The notes under the pieces were generated by a model that searched no databases, had not been told where the DNA came from, and saw only the letters and a program-made list of their open reading frames with translations. A stretch of 64,000 nucleotides of DNA. Source: Nostoc sp. XA010 (GTDB lineage Bacteria; Cyanobacteriota; Cyanobacteriia; Cyanobacteriales; Nostocaceae). Below, in pieces: positions 18,113 through 27,239 of this stretch. Within the stretch, counting starts at the first letter, position 1; the number at the start of each line of letters is the position of its first letter. The stretch is from NCBI RefSeq assembly GCF_020829625.1, contig NZ_JAIVFX010000003.1, forward strand, positions 310,001 through 374,000. The letters run 5' to 3'. A program made the translations under genes and the position numbers.

Positions 18113-18310
18113 TTATTTGGCTTTTTTACGTCCGGCTGTGGTTTCTACGAGTTCCAATTCGCTCAGGCGAAAGGTAATTAATTTATCCCAGTTACCACCT
18201 TCAAATAATACGGCTACTTTGCCATCGGTCAGCCGTTGTACGAGTCCTTCGTAGCGATAATAGGTATCTGCGGGATTCTTGACGCGAACAGTTGCTCCAG
18301 GCAGAATCAT
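18113..18310 (-). CDS. ndhS: NAD(P)H-quinone oxidoreductase subunit S
   Basis: This 65-residue protein has an SH3-like fold and matches cyanobacterial NdhS closely ([37 protein letters not shown]). NdhS is a peripheral subunit of the photosynthetic NDH-1 complex. It forms part of the ferredoxin docking site that feeds electrons into plastoquinone during cyclic flow and respiration. The basic C-terminal tail (GRKKAK) fits a role in binding acidic ferredoxin. GAGG lies about ten bases before the ATG. The gene sits between rodA and the HAS-barrel gene, all on the minus strand. Confidence 0.87.
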   Translation of the reverse strand: MILPGATVRVKNPADTYYRYEGLVQRLTDGKVAVLFEGGNWDKLITFRLSELELVETTAGRKKAK

Positions 18311-18398
18311 GTTTTTAGCCTCGCTTGTTTCCTTTTAATAGCTTAATACTTCTTATTAGTCATTTATCCTTGGGGAAGTGCAAATGATTAATGACGAA

Positions 18399-19712
18399 TC
18401 AATAATACTTCTGCCTTTGGCGAAAATTTGCTACTGATTCTACTATTCCCAAGGAAATGAAGTTAGTCAGCATAGCAGAACGCCCATAACTCATCCAAGG
18501 TAGGGGAATGCCTGCCACAGGCGCTAAACCAACTGTCATGCCAACATTGACAATTAGCTGAAACACAATCATGGACAAAACGCCAATAGCCAACAAGGAA
18601 CCAAAGTTATCTTTGGCGGTTTGGGCAACATGCAGTAGACGGAAGCAAATTAAGCAGAAGGCAAACAGCACTACCAAACAACCAACAAAACCGAATTCTT
18701 CCCCCACTGCGGAAAAAATAAAGTCTGTATGCTGTTCAGGTACGAAATTAAGTTGCGTCATTGGCCCCTTGAACAGACCCCATCCCCAAATTTCACCAGC
18801 ACCAATAGCAATGCGAGATTGGATTAAGTGATATCCAGCACCGAGTGGATCGTGATCGGGGTTCATGAATACAGTTAGCCGATCTTTTTGATACTCTTTC
18901 AAAACATGGTTCCAAGCGAAGACTCCTAATTCGCCACCGAGTATATTGAGAGTCCACGCACCAATAGCACTTAAACCAAATTGACGCCAGGGAAGAGTTT
19001 GCCAGCCTACAATAGCCATCGCAAATGACCAAAGTATTCCTAATGGGCCAAAAGATAGTTCTTTGAATAAAACTATCGGCTCTGATAAAGGCCAAGATAT
19101 ACTAAACAAAATGGCAGCAACCACAGGAGAAATCATCAGAATTAACCAGCCTGGGTTAGCATTTGCCCAGTAAAGCATTCCTAAGACGATCGCACCAAAT
19201 ACCAGTGATGTTGCTAAATCTGGCTGCAAAAATACTAATCCCCAAGGTATAGCGGTGATTGCCAGAACCCGAAAAACACCTTCGAGGGTAGAAGCAGTAC
19301 GCCTATGTAGTAAAGCTGCTAAGGTGATGATCATGCCGATTTTGGCAAATTCTGAGGGTTGCACGTTAAAGCCGGCAATACTAATCCACCGTTGCGCCCC
19401 TTTGGCGCTAGTACCAGCGATCATCACGGCAATTAAGCTGAAGTTCGTTAGTGCATAAGTTACCCAGTGCCACTGCATCAAGAGTTCATAACGGATGCGA
19501 GCTAAAAACAGGGCTATAAGCACGCCGATACCCGCTACCATCCAGTGCCACCACCAGTCAGTTACTGGCTGCTTCAGTTCCGTACTGAGAATCATGACAC
19601 CACCAAAGATACTGACAGCAATCGGCAAACAAAATAGTAGCCAATCTACATTCTGCCAAGGCTTAACCCAAGACTTCCAGCGAATTTTGGGGAGCGATCG
19701 TTTTAACAACAT
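18399..19712 (-). CDS. rodA: Rod-shape determining protein RodA (SEDS glycosyltransferase)
   Basis: This 437-residue integral membrane protein of the SEDS family polymerises peptidoglycan glycan strands from lipid II with a partner class B PBP. It shows about ten membrane helices and the family signatures GAQRWISIAGFNVQPSEFAK, FLQPDLATSL and NPDHDPLGAGYHLIQS, which contains the essential Asp. Later motifs are FVPEQHTDFIFSAVGEE and GIPLPWMSYGRSAM. The RWI..PSE pattern and the cytoplasmic N-terminal extension fit RodA more than FtsW. The mrp gene is about 180 bases upstream on the same strand. Confidence 0.93.
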   Translation of the reverse strand: MLLKRSLPKIRWKSWVKPWQNVDWLLFCLPIAVSIFGGVMILSTELKQPVTDWWWHWMVAGIGVLIALFLARIRYELLMQWHWVTYALTNFSLIAVMIAGTSAKGAQRWISIAGFNVQPSEFAKIGMIITLAALLHRRTASTLEGVFRVLAITAIPWGLVFLQPDLATSLVFGAIVLGMLYWANANPGWLILMISPVVAAILFSISWPLSEPIVLFKELSFGPLGILWSFAMAIVGWQTLPWRQFGLSAIGAWTLNILGGELGVFAWNHVLKEYQKDRLTVFMNPDHDPLGAGYHLIQSRIAIGAGEIWGWGLFKGPMTQLNFVPEQHTDFIFSAVGEEFGFVGCLVVLFAFCLICFRLLHVAQTAKDNFGSLLAIGVLSMIVFQLIVNVGMTVGLAPVAGIPLPWMSYGRSAMLTNFISLGIVESVANFRQRQKYY

Positions 19713-19891
19713 TGTGTAAGTTTAGACTTTAGCTTTAATTGTTGGGAATTGAAAAGAGGCAGAGGGGCGGGGGGCAGGGTGCAGAGGAGAAAATTCTTCT
19801 CCCTTGCTCCCTACTCTCCTGCTTCTTCCCCACTCCCAGTCCCTAGTATTCCCAGGACATAGCCCAGGAAAAAGATAGAAATTAAAATTAA

Positions 19892-20962
19892 TTATGTCAA
19901 AGCAGCAACTGATACTTTACCAGCAATGGTAAGAGCGATCGCTGTTAATGCTTTTGCTGAAGCTGAATCTGGATCACCAACAACTATTGGCACACCACTG
20001 TCACCGCCAACTCGTGTGGAAATTTCTAGCGGTACGCACCCCAACAGTGGCACTCCCAATTCGGCAGCTGTTTTTGAGCCACCACCGGAACCAAATATGT
20101 CATACTGCTTATCTGGTTGATCGGGGGGGATAAAATAGCTCATATTTTCAACGATCCCTAATACCGGGACATTCATCTGCTGGAACATCCGCAATCCCTT
20201 GCGAGAATCTAACAGAGCTACAGTTTGCGGTGTGGTAACAATTACTGCCCCTGCCATCGGCACTGCTTGAGTTAAAGTTAACTGAGCATCTCCGGTTCCC
20301 GGTGGCATATCTACAATCAAATAGTCCAGTTCTCCCCATTGCACTTGATAGAGAAACTGGCGAATTACACCATTGAGCATAGGCCCCCGCCAAATCACTG
20401 GCTGATCCCGGTCAATCAAAAAGCCCATTGAAACTAATTTGACACCGTGATTAAAAGCAGGTTCCAGGATGTCACCTGTTTCACTGGAACGCACAGTAAT
20501 TTGGGCATCAGCTAGACCTAGCATGGTGGGGTCATTAGGGCCATAAATATCAGCGTCTAGCAAACCGACTTTCGCCCCAGTTTGAGCTAGAGCCACTGCT
20601 ACATTCACTGCCACCGTACTTTTACCAACGCCACCTTTGCCACTGGAAACAGCAATGATATTTTTCACCCCAGAAATACCAGTGCGGTCAGGTAAACTTT
20701 TTTGTTGCGGTGTTTCTGCCGTCACTTCTATGCTAACATCTGTAACCCCTGAGAGTTTTTTGACAGCTTTCTTACAGTCTTCAACGATAAATTCACGTAA
20801 AGGACAGGCAGGAGTGGTTAACACTAAAGTGAAACTAACCTTGCCACCGTCAATTTTCACGTTGCGAATCATATTCAGTTCCACCAGACTTTTGCGGAGT
20901 TCTGGGTCTTCCACTGGTCGCAAAACTTCTAAGACAGAGCGAGAATCGAGAACATCGTACAT
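19892..20962 (-). CDS. mrp: Mrp/NBP35-type P-loop ATPase (iron-sulfur carrier family)
   Basis: This 356-residue protein has an N-terminal MIP18/DUF59 domain (about 1-85, DPELRKSLVELNMI and TTPACPLRE) followed by a ParA/MinD-like ATPase. The ATPase has a deviant Walker A, GKGGVGKS (108-115), and DADIYGPNDPTMLG. The family (ApbC, Nbp35, HCF101) carries and delivers Fe-S clusters. In E. coli Mrp a CxxC pair bridges the cluster; here that place reads NMSYFIPPDQPDKQYDIFG and lacks both Cys. Cluster binding, if any, must use other residues. This substitution is, from memory, common in cyanobacterial homologues. The spacer towards rodA contains low-complexity GAGGCAGAGGGGC repeats. Confidence 0.9.
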   Translation of the reverse strand: MYDVLDSRSVLEVLRPVEDPELRKSLVELNMIRNVKIDGGKVSFTLVLTTPACPLREFIVEDCKKAVKKLSGVTDVSIEVTAETPQQKSLPDRTGISGVKNIIAVSSGKGGVGKSTVAVNVAVALAQTGAKVGLLDADIYGPNDPTMLGLADAQITVRSSETGDILEPAFNHGVKLVSMGFLIDRDQPVIWRGPMLNGVIRQFLYQVQWGELDYLIVDMPPGTGDAQLTLTQAVPMAGAVIVTTPQTVALLDSRKGLRMFQQMNVPVLGIVENMSYFIPPDQPDKQYDIFGSGGGSKTAAELGVPLLGCVPLEISTRVGGDSGVPIVVGDPDSASAKALTAIALTIAGKVSVAALT

Positions 20963-21227
20963 AAAAATTCAAAATTCAAAATGAATAAATACACTTGTGG
21001 CGAACATCTTAGCTATTAACTGGATGCTTTCTTAAGTAAGGTCAGCTTAGTGTTTTCACTGTCAATGCCGTAATAAAACTTAGCAAATTGCATTATCACC
21101 TAATAGAATCTTAACTTTCTTTGGGCATTGGGAAGAGGCAGAGGGGCACTTAGCAGGGAGCAGAGGGGAAACAGGTAATTTTTTATTCTCCCCCTTGTCG
21201 CCTTGTCGGCTTGTCCTCTTCCAGCAC

Positions 21228-21752
21228 CTAAAAATCCAAACAACTGTCATTAAGGGATTTTTTCTTACCAGATACCGTTGGCAATGCCGCCTTTTCTACT
21301 GCTTCTACTAAAGACCGGGCTACGCGGTCTGCATAAGGACGGGATAAAGACCAAATTAGGGGCGATAACCAACCCCGTAGTGTTACAGAATAAGACAAAC
21401 AAGTACCACAAACCGTTGACTCTACTTGATAAGTCACCCGTTCCTCTATCCCAGGAATCGCTAGCACTCGGATACTCAGCATCTCCCTGTGATTGACGCG
21501 TTCCACAAAAATTCGGATGGGAATCGGCCAAAAGCGTGTTACAGCATGAAAAATTAATCCTGGCTTGGGTACTAATCCGTAGGGCACGTTAGTACTCTTA
21601 AGTAGTGGATGCCAGGAAACATCAGTTAAATCAGCGACTTTTTGCCACAGTTCATCTACAGAAGCAGAACTTATCTCTCGATACGTCCGCACCAGAGAAG
21701 CGCAAAACCGACGACGTTTGCGGTGGATGAATTTGGATAACCAACCTTGCAT
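21228..21752 (-). CDS. SRPBCC (START-like) family protein
   Basis: This 174-residue protein appears to be a helix-grip START/polyketide-cyclase-like domain. It has TYREISSASVDELWQKVADL at the start, DVSWHPLLKSTNVPYGL, a strand-rich middle (FVERVNHREMLSIRV, GIEERVTYQVES) and a long amphipathic C-terminal helix (PYADRVARSLVEAVEKAA). Such domains bind small hydrophobic ligands. The ATG at 21752 is taken as the start because the family begins there; the frame is open 21 codons further. The N terminus is strikingly basic (HRKRRR). The protein is predicted to be soluble. mrp is downstream on the same strand, and hemF is divergent on the other side. Confidence 0.65.
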   Translation of the reverse strand: MQGWLSKFIHRKRRRFCASLVRTYREISSASVDELWQKVADLTDVSWHPLLKSTNVPYGLVPKPGLIFHAVTRFWPIPIRIFVERVNHREMLSIRVLAIPGIEERVTYQVESTVCGTCLSYSVTLRGWLSPLIWSLSRPYADRVARSLVEAVEKAALPTVSGKKKSLNDSCLDF

Positions 21753-21850
21753 TTTCCTAATCCTCCTCGCTAGACACTTTCTGGTAACTCTGGTATTGTG
21801 GGCAACTACCCTCAAATCCTAATAGGACTTACGCAAAACTATATGCACTC

Positions 21851-22054
21851 AGGGGCAACTCATGTAGACGCAAAGCGGTGAAGCAGCGCGGTCTTCTCCC
21901 AAAGGGAGAGGCTAGCGCCTGCCGTAGGATGCCCGAAGGGCTGTAGGGGGTTTCCCCCATGAGCGACTGCTGTTAGCGCAGCGTTAGCGTTCGCGCAGCG
22001 TCTCGTAGAGAGGTACGAGCGTCACCCGGAGGGCTTCCCGCAGGGTATTGCCCT
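21851..22054. repeat. Palindromic repeat filled by a second repeat (nested element)
   Basis: The outer element starts AGGGGCAACTCATGTAGACG (21851-21870), continues to AAAGCGG (ending 21878) and resumes at CTTCCCGCAGGGTATTGCCC (22034-22053). The same outer sequence occurs without any insertion at 58225-58280. The intervening 155 bases (21879-22033) are themselves a mosaic of small palindromes. These include CTCCC-AAA-GGGAG, GGGGG-TTT-CCCCC and a GCGCAGCGTCTCGTAGAGAG segment. Confidence 0.75.
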
Positions 22055-22483
22055 AAGAAGAACATTCTTTTCAATTATTGTTTGCGTAACTCCTGCCTAA
22101 ATTAAAACTTTCTCAGAAATGCCCTAAACATAGCAAGCCTATATTCGATACAGACGCTAACAGATAATATAAGCAATATGGCAAAGAAGTTTTGATCAGG
22201 CCAGTTAAACCCTTGATAATTCAAGGGTTACGACTAAAGTCTAGTATTTATACCAGAATGTTCCAATTAAGAATTTCAAAAAAAACTCAGTCAATATACA
22301 AGCCTATACGCATTTGAGGGAAAATAAACTCTAGTGATGCCCATCAATCGTATAAATGCTTAACCAGTAAGAAAAAGCGGGTTGGGCAAATAGAGCTTGA
22401 TTGTCGGCGCGTGTTTCCCCCAAATTTTAAGATAAGAAATTTGTGGCTTTCTGGAAATTGTAATTTTTTAGGTTCGGGAATCT
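22055..22483. other. Intergenic region upstream of hemF
   Basis: There is no gene in this AT-rich stretch. It should contain the hemF promoter, but no convincing -35/-10 pair stands out. Confidence 0.4.
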
Positions 22484-23524
22484 ATGTTGACCAACTCGCA
22501 AACACCAACTGTATCAGCAGAATCATCCAAGTCTTTGCCAGCACCTGACGCTCAGACTAGAGTCAGTCAGTTTATGAAACAACTGCAAGACGAAATTACC
22601 GAATCGTTAGCAAAACTAGATGGTGTGGCTAATTTTCATGAAGATAGTTGGGAACGCCCAGAAGGGGGCGGAGGTCGATCGCGCGTGCTGCGAGAAGGTG
22701 CAATATTTGAACAAGCTGGTGTAAATTTTTCTGAAGTTTGGGGTTCTCATTTGCCAGCCTCAATTTTAGCCCAACGTCCTGAAGCCGCAGGGCATGGCTT
22801 TTATGCCACGGGCACTTCAATGGTATTACATCCTCGTAATCCTTACGTGCCAACAGTTCATTTAAATTATCGCTACTTTGAAGCGGGGCCAGTATGGTGG
22901 TTTGGTGGTGGCCTTGACTTGACACCTTATTACCCCTTTGCTGAAGATGCGGCACATTTACACAAAACGTTAAAACAGGCTTGTGACAAACACCACCCAG
23001 ACTATTACCCTGTGTTTAAGCGGTGGTGTGATGAATATTTTTACCTCAAGCATCGTGATGAAACACGGGGTGTAGGTGGTCTGTTTTTTGATTACCAAGA
23101 TGGTCAGGGTGCTTTATATCACGGACCAAATCCCAATGGAGAAGCGGCTATTCATAGCAACCAGGTGGGAACACCAGCAACCCGTAATTGGGAAGATTTG
23201 TTTGCCTTTGTGCAAGACTGTGGTAGTGCATTTTTACCAGCTTACGTACCAATTGTAGAACGGCGTAATGGGATGGAGTATGGCGATCGCCAACGAAATT
23301 TTCAACTCTACCGCCGGGGACGGTATGTAGAATTTAACTTGGTTTATGACCGAGGCACCATTTTTGGTCTACAAACTAACGGACGTACCGAATCAATTCT
23401 CATGTCCCTACCACCCTTAGTGCGCTGGGAATACGGCTACCAACCGGAACCCAATACACCCGAAGCCGAGTTGTATGAAACTTTCCTTAAGCCTCAAGAT
23501 TGGATCAACTGGACACCCAAATAG
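22484..23524 (+). CDS. hemF: Oxygen-dependent coproporphyrinogen III oxidase
   Basis: This enzyme decarboxylates coproporphyrinogen III to protoporphyrinogen IX using O2, a late step common to haem, chlorophyll and bilins. The 346-residue protein is of normal length for the cyanobacterial form. It carries the conserved segments [66 protein letters not shown] and ESILMSLPP. It is cytosolic and probably dimeric. The gene stands alone on the plus strand, divergent from the SRPBCC gene. Confidence 0.96.
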   Translation: MLTNSQTPTVSAESSKSLPAPDAQTRVSQFMKQLQDEITESLAKLDGVANFHEDSWERPEGGGGRSRVLREGAIFEQAGVNFSEVWGSHLPASILAQRPEAAGHGFYATGTSMVLHPRNPYVPTVHLNYRYFEAGPVWWFGGGLDLTPYYPFAEDAAHLHKTLKQACDKHHPDYYPVFKRWCDEYFYLKHRDETRGVGGLFFDYQDGQGALYHGPNPNGEAAIHSNQVGTPATRNWEDLFAFVQDCGSAFLPAYVPIVERRNGMEYGDRQRNFQLYRRGRYVEFNLVYDRGTIFGLQTNGRTESILMSLPPLVRWEYGYQPEPNTPEAELYETFLKPQDWINWTPK

Positions 23525-23799
23525 TGCTGAGTGCTGAATGCTGAGTGCTGAGTTGAGAGTCAAAAGTTAAGAATCAGGAGTTATGATAATTATCTTGATC
23601 TTGCCAGGCTCCCTAATTTCCCCCACTCCCCATTCCCCACTCCCGCCTTCCCCACAATTTTGCTGAGTTAGACTACTAAAGTTAAGCACTTAGCAAAAAA
23701 AGGTGACAATTTTAGCTAGAGCTTGTTAATCTCAAGTGGCAGTATTAGAAAATTCTGTAACTAGTTAATCTTTAGAAAAATGTTACGGGGAGGGCTTTA

Positions 23800-24168
23800 G
23801 TGATTCATATAGACCAAAAAACTTATACAACCCAAGACGGAAACACCGTTATTGTCCTGACACCAGCAGGTCGCCTAGACATTACTACTGCTTGGCAATT
23901 CCGCCTGAAGTTACAAGAGTGTATTTCCAAACTCAGCCGCCATGTAGTTGTAAATCTGGCTCAGGTAAATTTTATTGATAGTTCTGGTCTGACGTCTTTG
24001 GTTGCTGGGATGCGTGATGCTGATAAAGTCAAGGGCAGTTTCCGCATCTGTAATGTACATCCAGAAGCCAAACTTGTGTTTGAAGTGACGATGATGGATA
24101 CTGTCTTTGAAATATTTGAAACAGAAGAGGAAGCTTTAGAAGGTGTACCTCGTAGTATCGCTAGCTAA
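23800..24168 (+). CDS. STAS-domain protein, anti-sigma factor antagonist type
   Basis: This 122-residue single STAS domain has the SpoIIAA-like core: GRLDITTAWQFRLKLQE, VVVNLAQVNFIDSSGLTSLV and the C-terminal FEIFETEEEAL. The Ser pair at 61-62 in DSSGL is where family members are phosphorylated by a cognate anti-sigma kinase. Translation starts at GTG (23800), preceded by a strong GGGGAGGG. No kinase or phosphatase partner is adjacent, so its switch partners are encoded elsewhere. The spacer upstream (23525-23640) holds GTGCTGAGT and CCCCACTCCCC repeats. Confidence 0.87.
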   Translation: MIHIDQKTYTTQDGNTVIVLTPAGRLDITTAWQFRLKLQECISKLSRHVVVNLAQVNFIDSSGLTSLVAGMRDADKVKGSFRICNVHPEAKLVFEVTMMDTVFEIFETEEEALEGVPRSIAS

Positions 24169-24249
24169 AAAAGAGTTAGGAGACGCGATTAATCGCGTCT
24201 GTACAGGAGTTAATTCAAAATTCATAACTCATACTCATGAGTTATAACT

Positions 24250-24852
24250 TTATGTTATGGAATACTGGTTTCGCTTGGTGTAGCGATAAGGTCCCATAAT
24301 GGCTCCCCAAGTTGCTTTCCCAGTTGCTGGCTCGATTCCTTTGTCGTAGCTGTGGAATTCTGCCGCAGTAGCTTCAAAACCGAGGGAAACATTGATGCTA
24401 TTGCCGAGATAAGTAAAACTGCAACAAGTCTCTGGTAATGGGGTGGCGGTAAACTTATAGCGATCGCCAGCTAGGGTTTCCTGAGTAACTGTTAGGATAC
24501 AACCTGGTAGTAAATCTAATTTTTCGGATGTCAGTGTGTTAAGGAGAGCAGGGTTATTGCCTGCGCCTATTAATGCACCTGGATCTTGAGGCATGTAGTA
24601 TTGTACTTCCAAAGATGTGTCATTGCTGCCCTGGCGCAACCGCATAATTCGCTGGCGGTAAGGTTTATCTAGGTTAACAACGTTAGCCTGTTCGGCAAAC
24701 AGGGTGATGCTATCTTCTGTGAACAGATTAATTGGTCTTTGCCACAGCCGGAGATGGACATACCAAATTGGTTCTCCTATGGCTTGTTCCTGATTATCAA
24801 ATTCACCAGCTAGATACTCACCTAAAGCAATTAACTGTGGCGAAAAGTTCAT
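24250..24852 (-). CDS. CpcT/CpeT-family chromophore lyase
   Basis: This 200-residue protein matches CpcT/CpeT lyases, which attach phycocyanobilin to beta-subunit Cys155 of phycocyanin or phycoerythrocyanin. Visible motifs are LGEYLAGEFDNQEQA, PIWYVHLRLWQRPI, FAEQANVVNLDKPYRQRIMR and LPGCILTVT. The TCCSFTYLGNSINVSLGFEA segment follows. The fold is a lipocalin-like barrel. The ATG at 24852 is chosen over an in-frame TTG at 24867. Cyanobacteria often have more than one CpcT paralogue, and the exact phycobiliprotein target cannot be told here. It is divergent from thf1, with a 205-base spacer. Confidence 0.85.
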   Translation of the reverse strand: MNFSPQLIALGEYLAGEFDNQEQAIGEPIWYVHLRLWQRPINLFTEDSITLFAEQANVVNLDKPYRQRIMRLRQGSNDTSLEVQYYMPQDPGALIGAGNNPALLNTLTSEKLDLLPGCILTVTQETLAGDRYKFTATPLPETCCSFTYLGNSINVSLGFEATAAEFHSYDKGIEPATGKATWGAIMGPYRYTKRNQYSIT

Positions 24853-25057
24853 AAATGCGATAAACAAATTATTAAGGATAAATATTTTTGGCTAGTTTTT
24901 TTAGCGGAAAGGTTCTTAATCCCTTGTGGCTACTAGTTTATAAAATACTTTTGATTTGTCTACATTGTAAATGAAACCGTCACCAGCCAAAAGCTAAACT
25001 TGGCAAAGTAGCCTTAAAGCGAGAAAATAAAGATACGTCGCCCTTAACATTTTCTTT

Positions 25058-25765
25058 GTGAACAACGTCCGTACTGTCTCTGATACAAAACGAACTTTTT
25101 ACAATCTTCATACCCGTCCGATCAACACTATTTATCGTCGGGTAGTAGAAGAATTGATGGTGGAAATGCATCTGCTGTCAGTAAATATCGATTTTAGCTA
25201 CAATTCAATTTATGCCTTGGGCGTCGTCACTACTTTTGACCGCTTCATGCAAGGCTATGAACCAGAACGAGATCAAGAATCAATTTTTAACGCCCTATGT
25301 CGGGGTATGGAACAAGATCCGCAACATTATCGACAGGATGCCGAAAGATTGCAAACTGTAGCTAAAGGTTTGCCAGCTAAAGATTTAATTGGGTGGCTAG
25401 GCCAAACTACTTTTTTAGATCGAGATAGTGACTTGCAAGCACAACTGCAAGCGATCGCCAACAATCCTAACTTTAAATACAACCGTTTGTTCGCAATTGG
25501 TGTATTTTCGTTATTAGAACAATCAGATCCTGAATTAGTCAAAGATGAAAAGCAACTCACAGAGGCGCTAAAAGCGATCGCTGCTGGCTTGCACCTTTCT
25601 GATGACAAACTCAACAAGGATTTGGAGCTATATCGTTCTAACCTAGAGAAGATGGCGCAAGCGCTAATAGTGATGGCAGATATGCTCTCAGCCGATCGCA
25701 AAAAACGCGAACAACGTAAACAACAATCGACTACCCCCGTTGCTCCCCCAAGTTCCAACGAATAG
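25058..25765 (+). CDS. thf1: Thf1/Psb29, photosystem II biogenesis protein
   Basis: This 235-residue protein begins with the classic Thf1 opening NNVRTVSDTKRTFYNLHTRP, initiated by GTG at 25058. It continues with VEELMVEMHLLSVN, DFSYNSIYALGVVTTFDRFM and KYNRLFAIGVFSLLE. The charged, helical C terminus (DRKKREQRKQQ) is likely coiled or disordered. Thf1 (Psp29) is needed for photosystem II biogenesis and binds thylakoid FtsH proteases. It is soluble or thylakoid-associated. Length is normal. Confidence 0.93.
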   Translation: MNNVRTVSDTKRTFYNLHTRPINTIYRRVVEELMVEMHLLSVNIDFSYNSIYALGVVTTFDRFMQGYEPERDQESIFNALCRGMEQDPQHYRQDAERLQTVAKGLPAKDLIGWLGQTTFLDRDSDLQAQLQAIANNPNFKYNRLFAIGVFSLLEQSDPELVKDEKQLTEALKAIAAGLHLSDDKLNKDLELYRSNLEKMAQALIVMADMLSADRKKREQRKQQSTTPVAPPSSNE

Positions 25766-25853
25766 TTAGGAGATGGAAGTAAGGAGTGATGAGTTAAGAG
25801 TTAAGAGTTGTTAATAACTCCTAACTCATAACTCTTAACTCCAAGTTTTAATT

Positions 25854-26216
25854 TTAGACACCCAACAATTTGTAGATTAAACTGTTAATTATAGTTAGCG
25901 CAAATGCCCCAACAACGGCACTCCAAATCCCGTAACGCAAGCGGAAGCCGTCTACGAACCAAGCAGCAAGACTAAAACAAACCACGGCAATCATAAATGT
26001 GAAAATGCTGGATAGCAATTCCAATGTGAGTAAATTTGGAACTGCAAAAATGAGGCTTAAAATAGGTCTGACTATTGCCGTCACGATACCAAGCACTGCG
26101 GCAGAAAAGAAGGCTTTACCTGGAGTATCAATTTCAACTCCCAAAGGTAATTTACTAATTATTAACAAGCTGATAGCTGTTACTAACCAAACAATTAAAA
26201 GCGTAACGATATTCAT
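25854..26216 (-). CDS. Phage holin family (4_2 type) membrane protein
   Basis: This 120-residue protein has four predicted membrane helices and the motifs IISKLPLGVEIDTPGKAF and LGIVTAIVRPILSLI of the mycobacterial holin-like/phage_holin_4_2 family. Despite the name, these chromosomal proteins are not associated with prophage, and none is nearby. The function is unknown. TTAGGAG/AACTCCTAA heptamers lie just downstream (about 25766-25850). Confidence 0.8.
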   Translation of the reverse strand: MNIVTLLIVWLVTAISLLIISKLPLGVEIDTPGKAFFSAAVLGIVTAIVRPILSLIFAVPNLLTLELLSSIFTFMIAVVCFSLAAWFVDGFRLRYGIWSAVVGAFALTIINSLIYKLLGV

Positions 26217-26370
26217 GCCACAACCCCTGAAACGTGAATGGCAATTGGTGATAAATTACTTCAGTTTGTCGGTGAAAAAATCTTTCAAGCTCAACCAATT
26301 ATCTATAAATTAGCAGGAAATTTTTTTATAAGGGAATTTTATTTTAGATATCTTTAGGATTGGGAAAAGT

Positions 26371-26480
26371 TTGAAGTGGAGTGGGGAGTGGGGAGTAGGG
26401 AGTGGGGGATGCAAGAAAAGCAGGGGAAGAATAAAAATTACCTCTTTCCCCTCTCCTGCAAGCTTTGTGCCCCTTTGCCT
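26371..26480. repeat. GGAGTGG tandem repeats and GAGGCAAAGGGGC repeat
   Basis: A run of GGAGTGGGGAGTGGGGAGTAG-like units (26376-26408) is followed by CTTTGTGCCCCTTTGCCTCTTCC (26462-26484). The latter is an inverted copy of words seen at 21121-21150 and 19755-19785. It lies just after the exbD stop. Confidence 0.6.
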
Positions 26481-26498
26481 CTTCCCCATGCCCTATCT

Positions 26499-27197
26499 CT
26501 ATCTTTTGGGATTAGGTTGGGTTTGTTTAGGTGCTACAGGCGCTTGGGATACTGGTGGGTTTGAAATAGCAGGATTGATAGGGCTGATGCCTTGCCCCGT
26601 TGGAGGCTGAGTTATGCCAGGAAGAGGTACAGGATTAGGTGCTAAGGGAAATTTCGGGGTAAGATTCCCTTCGGGATTGATGCCTGGAAATGGTGCGGTG
26701 GTGGGTATTGGTGCTGTACCAGGAGCGATTGGGAAAGAGGGAATATTAGGCTGGTTAAGTGAGTTTGTGGGTGGTTGAGATGGGCCAGGAATAATTCCCA
26801 AAGAAACGCGATCGCCTCCTACTTGCCTTAGCAAATCCAATGTTTCAATCACATCATTATAAGTTGCTGTCCGCGAAGCATTCAGCACCACAACAGCGCT
26901 GGGGTTTGCTTGGAGATACTGTTTTAATCTCGCTCCCAAATCATCCCGTTGTACAGGCTGTTTTTCTATGTAAGTATTACCAACGGCATCGATAGTTACA
27001 ATCAGACTTCCGCTCTGTGATGTTATTCCAGATACTGAACTGGCGCTGGCTTTGGGCAAATCAACATTTATTGCCTGTTGGCGCGTAAATTGTAATGCCG
27101 CTAATAAAAAAAACGTCAGAATACAAAAAACAACATCTATTAAAGGAATGATTTGAATTTGGACTTCTTCAATTGGGGTATGTAGATTAACTTTCAT
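26499..27197 (-). CDS. exbD: ExbD/TolR-family biopolymer transport protein
   Basis: This 232-residue protein has the single N-terminal membrane helix of ExbD/TolR with the proton-carrying Asp21 in IPLIDVVFCILTFFLLAAL. A periplasmic domain of about 100 residues follows. The last 85 residues are a Pro/Asn/Gly-rich extension (PGPSQPPTN, PLPGITQPPTGQG) not found in standard 140-residue ExbD. With the ExbB-like gene 42 bases upstream it should form a proton-driven motor complex that energises outer-membrane transport or envelope maintenance. No tonB or receptor gene is present here. Confidence 0.88.
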   Translation of the reverse strand: MKVNLHTPIEEVQIQIIPLIDVVFCILTFFLLAALQFTRQQAINVDLPKASASSVSGITSQSGSLIVTIDAVGNTYIEKQPVQRDDLGARLKQYLQANPSAVVVLNASRTATYNDVIETLDLLRQVGGDRVSLGIIPGPSQPPTNSLNQPNIPSFPIAPGTAPIPTTAPFPGINPEGNLTPKFPLAPNPVPLPGITQPPTGQGISPINPAISNPPVSQAPVAPKQTQPNPKR

Positions 27198-27239
27198 TTT
27201 CTCAATTTAAACGCCTAGTTCGGGGGTTGAATTACTTAA

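Noticed and set aside
25854-26216. Prophage remnant suggested by the holin-family name
   Set aside because: No other phage genes nearby; the family is widespread on chromosomes.
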